Of a stretch of 64,000 nt of DNA, positions 34,151 through 47,043 are shown piece after piece. Source of the stretch: Ilex aquifolium (lineage: Eukaryota; Streptophyta; Magnoliopsida; Aquifoliales; Aquifoliaceae); contig OX637399.1 of the NCBI GenBank assembly GCA_951799425.1, positions 34,631,701 to 34,695,700 of the forward strand. Direction: 5' to 3'. Numbering within the stretch: position 1 is the first letter of the stretch; every line of letters starts with the position of its first letter. The translations under genes and the position numbers were made by a program. Under the pieces are notes generated by a model, which was not told where the DNA came from, did not search any database, and saw nothing but the letters and a program-made list of their open reading frames with translations.

Positions 34151-34403
34151 CAGTGGCCGATCCACAGTGGGGGCAACTCCCACTGAAATTTTAAAAATTT
34201 TTGGGGTGTGAGTATAATTTTAAAAATTCTAGAATTTATTGGACATTTGCCCCCATTGAAAAGTTTTTAAAAATTTATGGGACTTGTAGTTTTTTCTGTG
34301 TTTTATTGTTTTATGTATTGAATTGAAATTGGGTTTTGTAGTTCTATATTTATTTTTCTATGTTGAAATAAAATTGGGGTTTGTAGTCCTCTTTTATGGT
34401 TTA

Positions 34404-35610
34404 CTAGGGGTAACCCGTGCCTAAAGGCACGGTGCAATGTAAACCGACCAGTTAATTCCCCAAAAAATTTGCTTTAATTTACGAAATTGAAATCAATATA
34501 GTCCTCGAATATTTTTTAGACTTTTTCGACAGAATTTACTCTAAAAATAGGAGCCCAGAAAAATTTCAATCGGTCTACAAAACTTAGAGTCTCTTGAATG
34601 CACAATACAATCAAATCAAAGCTAAAAATTCAACTTGGTTTCCTTTGAAAATAGAAGACCATGGAATACTAACCTATATACAGAACTGAAATACAAACGA
34701 AACAACCCCCTAACATCAGCGATCCATACTCAACCACCAAAACAATCAGCAATTTCACATCATGCCAAACATATCTCCATAATCGTGAAATTAGTTCACC
34801 ATACTAAACTCAGGTGTAAACAAAAAATCACGCAAATCTGATTAAGTTGATATAATAATTGTCTGTGCATAAAGACACGAAGTAACAAAAACTTGAAGAA
34901 TATTACTGTGCCTAAAGGCACTTTGCAACCTAAAATAAATTGCTAATTTGAAATAATTTTTACAGCATTTGCTTTAATTAAATAAATTGAAATAAATCAA
35001 GCCCCCACTAATTTTCCAAAAAAATTGGCAAAACTTCCTCTAAAAATAATAAGAGCCTAAGAAAATTTTAACCTGTCTACAAAACTCACAATCATACAGA
35101 ACAATCATAATAATGCCCCGTACCACCACAATTCAATTCTATTTCCACCACAATCATCATACATCACAACTAAATTCCATACTCGACCATCAATTCACAT
35201 CAAAACCAAACATATCCTCACAACCATGTATAATTAGTTCGTCGTAGTAAACACGGAACAAACAAAACACATGCAAAGTGCACACACAAAACACACACAT
35301 GCACAAAGACAGAAAGAACTTCCTTCAACATCATCTTCTTTGGAGCTAGGAGTTACACCACACAAATGTCTGATTGGAATGGACTTTAACTCATATCTAA
35401 AAGCACAGATGTAATTCAAAAAAAGTGTACATTGATCTTAAAGACAATGAAAGAAGAAAAATAAATACCTTACATCATCATTGATTCTCAATCTAGTTGG
35501 TCGGTCGTAAACATCAAGGAGAGCATGCACAAGTTCATGTGCGAGTAGTGGCGTCTAAGTATTTCTAAGTTCTAACTAATTCAATTAAGGCCATGTCTTA
35601 TTATTATAGA
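34404..35610 (-). mobile_element. Helitron X
   Basis: On the minus strand it starts TCTATAATAATAAGACA (complement of 35594-35610) and ends with a hairpin CGTGCC-TTTA-GGCACG followed by GGTTACCCCTAG, CTAG at 34404-34407. It is flanked by A on the left and T on the right, as expected for insertion between A and T. Additional hairpin-like copies occur inside (about 34860 and 34907). No RepHel helicase. Confidence 0.7.
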
Positions 35611-37433
35611 TAGCGATAACCTGTGTCTAAAGGTACCATACAATTCATAAAAAAAATCAAACATTGATTGTAGACTCAAAAAAAATCGAACACTGAACAT
35701 GGACACAAACTAAGCTGAAAACCTAAATTGCACCCTTAAACACTCACACTTTGCATACATGCTCAACCAAGTATTACTAATATGAATATTCTCATAAAGG
35801 CATTATACTAAATAAAAAAATAGCCAATATTTAATCAAAACATTTTTTTGTTCTTTTACACAATTTTGACAAAGTTTGGAAGTTTCTCCTAAAAATAGGA
35901 CCTTAAGAAATATAGACAACCTATAAAATGCTAATTACACGTGTTGTGTGGGTGTTTGCGCCATTGGGAATAGAAGATCAATGACTCAACTTCTATTCAC
36001 CACATCACCTGGTTCATCGACTTGAAGAAATATAGACGACCTATAAAATTAATGATTGAAGTTTTGAAATCAAAGCAATATAAATTGCGAATTCAGTTTC
36101 ACCCTTTATCAAACACGATCCAAAAATAATAAGTTAGAACTCAAACTATAAATAATTCAAGTTATGAAGCTAAAGTTTCACCTGAAATAGTAACACCCAA
36201 GGTCATGCTTGACCCTATGCTTTTGTTCCCATTAGAGCAAGTCTGAATTTCAAGACCATGACTCTGCCCAAGAAAACAAATCATTAGCATCAAGGTAAAA
36301 TAAAAACTTGACCAAGCTTTACTTTCAGTTGCAATGAATCCTTTAACCTAAAAGAAGTAAATATATAGCAAAACTCAATTACCTGTCTCCAGATCAGTAG
36401 CGTTCAAATATTTTATTAGCCCAAGTGAAATTCAGTTTTTCTTTTATAACTGCAGGTTTAATCGAAAGGAAACAAACATAATCCCCAAAACTTCAGCAAA
36501 TAATCGCAATAAAGAACCTAAAACTGAATCAAATGCAAAAATACATTCAACAATTTGATTAGATTACTATAAACTATATATTTAGTTTTACACTGAACCC
36601 GAAAAGCCAAATTTTTTTTTTAAAAAAAAAAAAACTTGACCCAAATAAACCCCAACTAAAACGAAGAAAACCACCATAAATATCCTATGGTGGTGGTGGA
36701 CCTGGCAGTGTGAGATAGAAGAACTAATGCATTCTTCAATCAATTGTCACTCATAAATTTAACCCCAAATCAATCAAAAACAATTCTAAGACTACCAAAA
36801 AAATATAAATTTCACACTCAATTTGAGTCATGCACGTGTGAGTCGTGAGAGAGAGAGAGAGAGAGTGTGTGTGCTTCGAAGTGGTAAAAGAAACTTCAAA
36901 TTGAACCTAATTATAGTCGGAAACAATTGGAATTGACAACAAAAATTCACAAAACTCGCTGGAGGTTTAATAAACGTAGATTAGTGAGTGTAGTAGATGG
37001 AACTTCGAACTTTGAGAAAGGGGGTTGTTACCAATAACCAATTAACAATTGGAAGATGCTTGTCAAAATTCTCAGTGTAATTTGAAGAGCTGTGCTGCAA
37101 AGAAAGGAAAGCAAATCGACCAATTAGTTATAGTGAACACAAATCCATATTCTGAACAAAAGAAAGGAAAGCGAAATTTAGGTGACCTAATCTGGGCATT
37201 TGAACAAAAACCAAATCGACAAAGTTGGGTTTGATCTGACACTAACAAAAGATAATTAAAAGAAATTCCATACATGTACTATTATGCAATTAGTAATTGC
37301 ATATTTAGGTCAAATACATTTAAATAAACATCAAAATCAAAATTGTAGCAAAACCACAAACAATTTGAACACGTGCAGCAAAAAGATTTTTTATGTGGCA
37401 CAGAATACTTGGGGTGGGGATGGGGCAAAAGGA

Positions 37434-37465
37434 TTTTTTTTTTTTTTTTTGGGGGGGGGGGGGGG
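37434..37465 (+). repeat. T-run/G-run junction
   Basis: T17 followed directly by G15, one of three such junctions in Helitron Y. Confidence 0.9.
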
Positions 37466-39789
37466 AGATTTCCAGTGGGGGAGAACTTAGGGATGGGTGT
37501 GCGAAAACAGAGGGGGAGTGGAACTCTTCACCCATTGACATCCACTCAAAACTGCTTCCTTGGCAGCTCTGTGTAACTTAACCCAGTTGAGAACAAAGCA
37601 CAAAAATGGTTTAAAAAGTTGATCTCACAATTTTTTATAATCATGTCATGCAGGTTTAAGATGGCTCAAACATTTCTACGTTAACATTTTTTCAATTAAT
37701 GAATGAGATTCGAAAACAGATGACACAATCTAACTAAAATACAAACAAATCAACTTGTAAGCAAAGCATACATTGACCTCTTTCTTTTTTAGAGGGGCTG
37801 CAATTAAGGGCCCAACGTGTGAATGAGCCAAATGAGTTTCAGCTTGCTCCACCTCAGCTTAGTAAGGAAAACTTTACTATAAGCAATGATATCATAATTC
37901 CAAGGTTATTCATTCGCTATAGTCCTATGAACAATTCATAATTTCCCAATTGATTATGGAAAAATACTAAAGCATTCATAACAATTAAAAGGAACTTGCC
38001 TAGATCCGAATTTTGTAATGTGATGTAGTCTCCAAGCAAAGGAAATGAAGAAAGGGTATTCAAGCGGTACTTTTTTCAGAACAGATCCAAGAGGCCACAA
38101 TCAAGAGATAACGTGGAATACATGATGTCGAATGCATCATATTGCAAAATAGAGAAAGAAATTTTGGCAAATGCTGAACCATGAGGTTCGGAGAAAAAAC
38201 CTGATGGGTCCAACATATAATAACATGTTTTTAAGGCACACCAAAGGCTGCTTCGAGAACCCATCAGCAGGCACCTACTATTGCTCCGGAGCCTTCGGCA
38301 ACCAGAATGCATCAATCTCAATTTTAAGTAATTAGAGAAAAACCTATTGCATCTAAATTTTATTCACCAACTTAATTACTTCAAGAACAAAAAATAGAAA
38401 AACATAAGTAATGGCTAAAAGCATTTCAAGTAAGCCACATGTGTTTGTCAGGAAAAGAAAAATAGAAAAAATCATTTCAAGTAAGCCACATTACCATAAT
38501 TGCTTTCTCCCGTCCTAACGAAAAAGTAAAAACTTAGTGTTTTCATTTGGCCAGCCATGCTTGTCTAGAAAATCATTGTTTTCAAAACTTTTAACTAAAA
38601 TTGAAATGAAAAAAGGAAAGAAAAAAAAAAAGAAAAGCCTTAGAAAAAGTGATGGCAAAAACCAGACCATTATACAAATCACTGATTTACCAGGCATAAT
38701 GAGAAGATCTCTTGCTATGTCACTGTTACGGTTGACTAACATAGCCAGCTAGTAGATAAGCAAAACATCAAAAAATAAAACAATTATGCATCTAATACCA
38801 CACAACACAAAAAACTCCCAACAATCCAAATACGAATGAATATTAAACACTCTTATATAAACACTAACCAAGTCAAATACCAAAAGTGACATTATTCATT
38901 CCATTAAAAACCCCCAAGAATTCGTACAGAAAATAATCATCAAACAATCCACACTTAAAAAAAAATTAGCAAAACCAAAAAAAACGTCAAATTTCAATGA
39001 ACAATGTACATACCAGAAAAAAAAAAACTAATGAACAATATATCATTCTCTAAATTACTCTTTTTATTAAGGCCTTCTTCCCTCACAAATAATAACTCAT
39101 TTTATCACTTTGTACAACAAAAAAAACTAATTTTTTCTCTCATTAACACCAAAGACAAAAAAAACTAACTGAAACAAAAAATGTGCAGACATAAAAGTGG
39201 GTGCATGGGCAAGTGATCAAGGGAACATATATAGACTGCGGAATCATGTAAGTTTGAAAAATATGCCACTACCATTACGACATGCCAACAATATCCAAAT
39301 TTTTGCACTCATTAAACCATCCATTAAATAAAAATAAAGAACTATAATAGCTAAATCACATATATTCAAACTGAAACTATAAAATCATAAAATCCATGAT
39401 AATTAAAGTCATTGCACATACATGAAAGGTATAAGATATCAGTCACTTAGTAAATGTCCAAGTACTAAGAATTAAAAAACTTAGTAATCAACTGTTGAAT
39501 TGCAGAAAACTCAAGCCTATGCATAAAAGTTAGGAGGCTAACAACGACAAAGTGGAGCAAAACATACTCGTAATGGGCACTTAAAAATCTCGCAAAACAA
39601 TAGAAGATTCAGAGTCATAATTATCCTTAAGCTGAAACTTTAATGAATAAAATCACTGAAAGAAATTTTTCCATAGAACTAAAGGAAATTTTTAATATAG
39701 TTTAAATTCTTAAATTGTGTCACTATAGTTTAAATTGATGGATAGTTTCGCGAACGTATCGAGTGTACCACATATTCTACCGCTACACA

Positions 39790-40582
39790 AGTCATAAGAT
39801 GTGAGTGTGAAAAATAATACTGAGGACTTCGCCTAATTATTTGGAATCGAAAGATACACAACGTACACCTAAAGTAACCCAAAGTGATGCAATTACCAAT
39901 TCAATTCAAGCAGAAGAAATGTAATTAACAATCCCAAAATTCGAATTGAATCTAAAATAACTACAAAATTCGCACCAAAATCGAACATAAAGTAATTACA
40001 AAATTCATTGAATCTTATCAAATCAAATTCAAATTACATCTAATCAAACCAAGTTCACCTAACGTAATTGTAAAATTCGCATTTTGTAATTACTTCATTA
40101 TTACATTTTTCTAACCATCTTTACCAAAAGCTATCGACTTATGGAGTTATGAGTTTTCTTTAAACTTTTCTAGAAACCATTTCTCCTTTTGTTGTGTGTG
40201 TGGGTGGGGGTTGTGCAAAATCTCTAGAAACATTGAACAACATAAAACATTACCAATGAAGAATTGGTCTATTCAACCACAACCATTTCAAACATTCAAA
40301 TTTGGAATAAAATATCCATTCAAAAACCCATGAAATACAACAGAAATTGTAAAAGAAACATAAAAGCTAATTTTCTCTGGAAAAAATGTACCTTATCAGA
40401 GTTTTTTCTGAGGTAGATTATAGTCCTCGAAGAAGTATGGATCGAGAAGGCCTCAATGATCAACTATGAGAAAAAGAGAGTTGTGAGTGGATGGAAAACA
40501 AAATTCAAAAGTTGTGGGGGTGACGGAAAATAGAGGGTTTGGGTTAAGGGTGTGTGTGTTCTGTGGGTATTGTTTTTTTTTT

Positions 40583-40627
<45 letters not shown>

Positions 40628-41365
40628 TATGCAGTGGTAAGAGGGAGGGGTTCTACGAGAGTGTGTGTGTTGTGTGTAAGGTTATCCCAAAAAGAGGAAA
40701 TAAGCATTGGGTTTAATGTACAAACAGAGGAATTAATAAAAAAAAACATAAATTATTATAAGTAGCATGACACATTTGTTCACTAAGTATATAGCAAACC
40801 ATGGACAGTTATGAAAACTCAACAAATAGGAATATTAGTACCCTATAGATCAGCATATAAGCATGAAATCAAATGACCAACATAAAAAGTCAAACACAAC
40901 AAAATAAAGAAGCACAACCTGAGTAGTAAGATAATGAGAGAGAACCCTTCTTGTTCTATGACAACACCAACTAACATAATTTCAAAATTTCAGAATTCTA
41001 AAGGTACGGCGCAACGTAAACCAACCAGTTAATTCCCCAAAAAATTTAAATGACTAATTTCATTGAACACCAAGGTGGATATGTGATTACTACACACCAT
41101 TGCTTATCATGGTGGTTAATCTCATTTCTTATATTTTCACCTAATATGCCATTTATTTGATAAGTCAAAAGATGTGAGTGTGAAAAATAATAATGAGGAC
41201 TTCGCCTAATTATTTGGAATCGAAAGATACACAACGTAATTATTCACACCCAAAGTAACCCAAAGTGATGCAATTACCAATTCAATTCAAGCAGAAGAAA
41301 TGTAATTAACAATCCCAAAATTCAAATTGAATCTAAAATAACTACAAAGTTCGCACCAAAATCGA
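39790..41365 (+). repeat. Direct repeat pair inside Helitron Y
   Basis: About 200 bp beginning 'gatgtgagtgtgaaaaataata' recurs at 39798-39985 and 41170-41365 with few changes. Confidence 0.8.
40573..40625 (+). repeat. T-run/G-run junction
   Basis: T20 followed by G33. Confidence 0.9.
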
Positions 41366-42027
41366 ACATATGGATAGGCATTTTTATTTTGCAAACGACT
41401 GGTTGTAAATGTCCGAATTAATTTTGATGCATTGACCCTTTTCCACTTCTCATGGTGCTAGGCAATGGAAATGTTTTGGTACTATAGACGTATATTAGGT
41501 ACCCATATACTGCACTCTGTATAACTGTTAGGCTAGGGTGTCCTTGTGCAAAACACGTTTTTTTTTATCGTGGTTAAAAGATTAAATATAAATAAACTTA
41601 ATTACTGTGTTAAAACATTAACGTGATTGTGTGATAAAATTAATTATAACATAATTCAATTAGTTTTCCATGTTAAATTAATTAATTATTGAAGTGAGAT
41701 GCTTCCGTGAACCACTACTGGGGAAAAATCTAAGATAATTTTTTTTTAAAAAAAAAAATAGGAACCAATGTACAAAATAAACCAGATTTAAAAGACTCGA
41801 GCAATCAAAGAGAAATACCTAGAAATATTTATGTGATAAAAAAATACAATTAATTTAGCCTAAAGAATACAATGATACAGTAACCAAAAAAAAATTTGGG
41901 TATGGTATCGCCATATACAACTTCTCAAGAGTTTATAAAAAAATTTAATTTTTCGAGTTTTTACGATCGATCGATTACAAACCCTCCAAAAATTATAACT
42001 TCAATTTTAAAAGTTGTAATATGATCC

Positions 42028-42260
42028 CATAAATCATAGTTAGTCCCTAAACTCTATTTTTGGTTTTAATTTAGTCGCTGAATTTTCAATTGTCTCAATT
42101 TAGTCACTCAACTATTAATTTTATCTCAATTAAGTCCTTTCATCCATTTCACCATTAGACCAAAGCTAAAATGGATCAGATTGAGCTACTCTCCAATTGA
42201 TCTAAGATGAAATTGAGAATTCGGCAACAAATTAAAACCAAGGCAAACTCCAAAGATCAA
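42028..42260. mobile_element. Degraded relative of the MITE at 1865-2163
   Basis: Shares 'taaatcatagttagtccctaaac', 'ctcaatttagtcactcaacta' and 'ctcaattaagtcctt' with the intact copy; right terminus decayed. Confidence 0.55.
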
Positions 42261-42861
42261 TTGGGTAAAAAAGCCCAATTTGGGTAAAACTCAAACTTAA
42301 ATTTGGGTAAAAAAACCCAAAACCCTCTCAAATCCTTGACTCAAACTCATTCCAAATAAAGGAAACTCTTTTCTTGACTCGAATTGTGGGAGACCCAAAC
42401 ACAAACTCAAATTTTTTTGTGTGACAAAATATTTGAACAAAACTAAATTCTACTGTTAAATGAATAAATTTCAAGTTCAGAATCATTGTTGTTTTACTAT
42501 GTGTTTGATGTAAATATTACATCATTGTAGTTAGGCTTATAGATGAAAGTGGAATATGTTGCAGCAAATGATTTTATTCTAGAACTATGCACGAGCTATC
42601 TTGCGAGGAACTTTGTAAGTGCTTAACTTTTTAAACATTACATCACGTATGATCCAAATAAATAGCATAAATGGAAGAGAGAGAGCAGAGAAATAAATAG
42701 CCCACTAAGACCCAGCTTACTAAGACATAAATAGCTCACTCTCTTTGATCCAAATAAATAGCATAAATGAAACACCCACCACTCTAAACCCAGCTCACTA
42801 AGACACCCAATGTGTGTCGTTGGGTGGGTTGCGCAGAGGGGGGTTTGGGGCAAAAGACTTC

Positions 42862-42894
42862 TTTTTTTTTTTTTTTTGGGGGGGGGGGGGGGGG
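42862..42894 (+). repeat. T-run/G-run junction
   Basis: T16 followed by G17, just inside the GA/GT-rich 5' part of Helitron Y. Confidence 0.9.
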
Positions 42895-45800
42895 TTCGTT
42901 AAATGCATGTGTGTGTATGTGAGAGAGACAGAGAGAGAGCGCAAAGAAGAGGTGGGGGTTGGGTGGGGGTGGTGTTGAGTAGAAAGGGCAGAGAAAAGGT
43001 GGGGGTAGGATGGGGGGTTAGTGTGTGTGTGTGAGAGAGAGAAAGAGAGAGAGACATGAGGGATACCTGGGAGGGGTTCGCAATGGCGGCGATGGTAGTG
43101 GTGTTGCTGACGAAGTGGCAGTGGTGCTGGTGGTGTCGCTGGGGCGTAACAGAGAGTTAGAGAGAGAGAGAGAGAGGGTAAGGACTGACTGGGGGAGGGA
43201 AAAAAAAAAAGAAGAAGAAACAGAAGAGATGAGGAAAGGCAAGCCTTGTCTGACAGAAGCGAGAAAAAAAAAAGAGATGGAGGAGAGCCAGCATGTCTGA
43301 CCGATGAAGTGATTGGTTGACTGAGATTTCTGATTTTGAAAGAAAAATGTGAATGAGAAGGGATGAATTTGGGGGGAAATGAAAGTTATATTAGTGGCCG
43401 TTGGATTTGTTTGTGGAAGTCGCCCTGTTTTATATTATAGATTTTTTTTATGTATTTAATTGATATTGGGGCTCGTAGTCCAATCTTGTATTTTATTTTT
43501 ATGTTGAATTAAAATTGGGGCTTGTAAATTGTAATCCTCTCTTTTGTTTTATTCTTATATCTTGAATTGTAATTGGGGCGTGTAGTCCTCTATTATATGT
43601 TAGATTAAATTGTTTTGATTTGGTGGTTTGAATAGTTTTATTGAGATAGGTTAAGTAATTCCTAAACCTAGGTTTAGTTTAATAGAATAGTTATACTTTA
43701 AGTTAGTTTCTGTTGTTTGTTAAAATTCACTGATGAATACTAATTTTGTGTTTAAACAAATTAATTTTTAGAAAATTAATTGCCCAATCGAATGAGAGAT
43801 CAATAGATGAACGATTGCTTGATTACATACGTCAAGAAAGAAATTTTAAGTTCCATTGATAACGAAAGTATCATACAACGCTTTCAAAATATGAAAATTC
43901 GTCGGAAACAATTGTGAATATTTATAGGATGCTCGACAATCCCATGTATAGACTCAATATATGATTGAGCCCAATTTTTTGGTTTCAAATTTTTTGTTGG
44001 TTTTTATAGATAAACTAGGGATAACCCGTGCCTGAAGGCACGGTACAACTAAAAAAAATTGAACATTGAATTTGAACGCGAAATACTCGAATACTGAACT
44101 CGGACACGTACTAAACTGAAAGCCTAAACTCGCCCTATATCACGTGTCTGAAGACACTGTACATAGTTCTTAAACACGAAATAATCAAACAGTGAATATA
44201 TAAACATGCATTAAGCTGAAAATCGATTAATTATTTTTAATGTCATGACTTTAGTGAAATAAAAATGGTCAAAATGTGAATACTCTGTCAAAATGTGGAT
44301 ACTCTAATTCAAATTACACAACTAACCAAACAGGAAATGAAAAAAAATGTGAATATACATTAATGTGAGAGACAGGGATCTAATTCAACTATGATAAACC
44401 TAGGGTTGCACCATTCATTTCATCTTCCCAAGGACAATTTTTAAGTGTTATCAAGTTTTCAAGATACATTCATTACCCTTTCTCCACGGGCAAAAATGAA
44501 GCTTATGTTTACCAGAAAAAAATGAAGCTCATCAAACAAACGGACCCTTGAACTAAAGCAAGATATGTATTGACCCAAAATCCAACCCAAATTTTATTCC
44601 TAACCAAGCAAGAAAAAAAAAAGCACAAATAAATGCAAATATTTCCAAGGGGTTTGGTTCTTAAAGCTTCATCCTAACAAATGCATTGAAACAACTGCCT
44701 CAAAGCAATTTTGTCCCAGAATGACACTCTATCATCTGAAACAGAGCATAAATGGACAGCTCCGTCAAGTATAGCTCATGTAAACAACAGCAGCAATGTA
44801 AGACAACAGAAGTTTTCCTTAACCGGTCCCTAGCAATCTCTTCGGCAAAAGAATTTCCAATTTTGTCATTGTTAGAGGTCTGCATTCCCACCTGAAAATG
44901 GTTCATAGAAATCATCATGCATGTGCATAAAATGGAAGGCCACCAAAAAAACATTCACAGAAAATTATCAGCAATGCCAAGTGAAGTATGCCGGCTATTC
45001 ACAAATTTTATCCAAATTACACAACTAACCAAATAGGAAAAAGAAAAAAAAAGAACTAAAAGTCACTTATGTGATCTTTCCAAAACCATCACCACCTAAC
45101 ACCACTGCAACAAATGCCCAGCAGATCACAACAAAATTCAACACAATAGATTAAAACCAAAGCAAGATTCATCATAGTTTCAAAAGATTCATCTAGCATG
45201 ACATATTTGTTCACCAAGTATATAGCAACAAACCATGGACAGTTATGAGAACTCAACAAATAGGCATATTAGTACCCTGTAGAATTGAACTACATAAGTA
45301 ATTGTTTCACATAACAGCAACAACAATGCAAGACAGCAAAAGTTTTCCTTACTGGTCCCTAGCTTGGAAAATGTTGTACATGAGCAATCCATCCATTGTA
45401 GCAAAAACAAAACTATAGGTGCCAAAGGATGTAGACCAATTTTATTTGAAGACATGCACCACCCATGCCTATTGGAACTGAAGCTGCCCTATAAACATCA
45501 TTCACAGGAACAAACAAAGCACAATTATTTCAGGCAACCAGTCAATCCTCCTAAAAGTTTAGTCACCTAATTATTCACCATAAAGTCTCAAGTGAATTCA
45601 GGAACTTAAAATTACAAACGAAAGAAAAATAAAATTTTAGATTTACCAATGAATTTTAGATTTTAGATTTCAAGTGAATTCAGGAACTTAAAATCCTACA
45701 CGCGTGCACATACATAGGTTGGTAAGAACCGAGGGACAATGCCCCTAACCTAAGTGGGCCTACCAGCGAAGCAACTGGTAGTAAATCGGCCGGTGGGGTG

Positions 45801-45934
45801 GTTTGGGTTATCTAAGTATATGTTAAAAGACAAATTTCTGTAGAAAAAACCTACAATATTTAATTAAATTTTCACATAATTTGAAACACAACTAATTTCT
45901 ATATGTATATGCACACATCAACCCATGAAACCTT

Positions 45935-46205
45935 TTTCTCTTTCTGGGTTTGTAGAGACAATGATTGGCTACAAAACCCATATGGATAAAACCAGCAGAA
46001 GAAGTCTGAGAATGCAGAGTAAGGTTTGGCTTGTGGAACAAACTGGTTTTTCAAAGAGACCCAATCTCTCTCTTACTGGGTTTGTGTAGACATTGATTGG
46101 CTAGTAATATCCCAGATGAATAAAACCAGCAAAGAAAGTCTGAGAATGCAGAGTAAGGTTTTGCTTGTGGAACAAACTGGTTTTCACAAAGAGACCCCAA
46201 TCTCT
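45935..46205. repeat. ~130-bp imperfect tandem duplication in Helitron Z
   Basis: Two copies of a block beginning 'ctgggtttgt.tagaca.tgattggct' and ending 'caaagagaccc.aatctctct'. Confidence 0.85.
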
Positions 46206-46719
46206 CTTTAAGAACGGAAAGATGAGAGAGAACGAAAATGACTTGGTCTTTACTTACAGTTTTGAATTTTGAGCGTTTTTGGTCTTTGACTGTGTTCACT
46301 ACATTGGTTGAGCGACTATGAAGGAGAATGGCTATGTAAGGAAGAGCAAATGAAGTTGAATCAAACAAAACTAATCAAAAAGGAACATAAATTCAACTCA
46401 TCTATAAAATATTTCCCACAGACATTTCAACAAACACTTCATATGCATGATGATTAACAACAAATCAACATCAAATTCACCAAGCGTTAAGTGTGGGTGT
46501 GAATGGGTGACTTTTAGTGTCTAGTGTGTGTTGTGTGTGTGCAGAGATGAAGATGGAGAGAGAGAGAAAAGGAGTTAGAGAGGGGAGAGACGAAGAGGAG
46601 TGGGTGGTGCTCTGTGAGTGTGTGTAACCTCTAATCAGTATTTTCAAAGAATGAGTGTAGAAATTACAATCTTAGGGTGAGATTGACAAATAAAATCATA
46701 CCAAAAAACGCCAAATCAA

Positions 46720-46840
46720 CTGGCGAAGACGTCATTGATGAAACTGTTCATAATCCCATGGCTTTGCTTGAAATTCCGATATCTGGGTGGACTTGCTTCA
46801 AGACCTTGAAAATGTAGATCTTGTAGGCACTTGCGGGTAT
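46720..46840 (-). pseudogene. Captured histone H2B fragment
   Basis: Read on the minus strand after a cctccgcag acceptor-like site, it encodes [18 protein letters not shown] then ISSKAMG, the first helix and loop of the H2B histone fold, nearly unchanged from plant H2B. One base is then missing, so the following MNSFINDVF part is out of frame and translation stops at 46748-46750. Plant H2B genes normally lack introns and encode about 140-150 residues; only about 40 codons are here. Confidence 0.9.
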
Positions 46841-46911
46841 CTGCGGAGGGGGAGGGGGGTAGTATGCACATAAAAAAAGAAAAAAAAAACTAAGCAAGAA
46901 TTGAATCTTAC

Positions 46912-47043
46912 ATCTAAGAAATAGAATACATGGGTACTTGTCTTGATGGACAACCTTAGTGTTCTCAACCTCGATGGTATTGCTCAACCGAATGGAAGCT
47001 GCCTTGAGTGACAAAGTCGTTCTTTAACTCCACAATCATTTCT
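46912..47043 (-). pseudogene. Captured LSM2 exon fragment
   Basis: After the acceptor-like tgggcag the minus strand reads [22 protein letters not shown]. After a small frameshift it continues [13 protein letters not shown], ending at a donor-like agat|gtaaga. This matches the Sm fold of LSM2 (U6 snRNA-associated Lsm complex), including the VELKND and QDKYP motifs. The natural exon borders at both ends show that genomic DNA, not a retrocopy, was captured. Confidence 0.88.

Larger units (their letters stand above)
35611..43441 (-). mobile_element. Helitron Y, abutting X
   Basis: The left edge tagcgataacctgtgtctaaagg is a mutated complement of the 3' hairpin terminus. The right edge is the complement of TCTATAATATAAAACAGGG (43423-43441). 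Subterminal sequence is shared with Helitrons W and Z ('cgaacactgaac...acacactaagctgaaa'). It contains a fragment of an X-type 3' end near 41000, a duplicated ~200-bp block (39790-39985 and 41170-41365), T/G homopolymer junctions, and GA/GT microsatellites near the 5' end. Some exon-like pieces (for example 38070-38330) are unidentified. No helicase gene. Confidence 0.6.
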
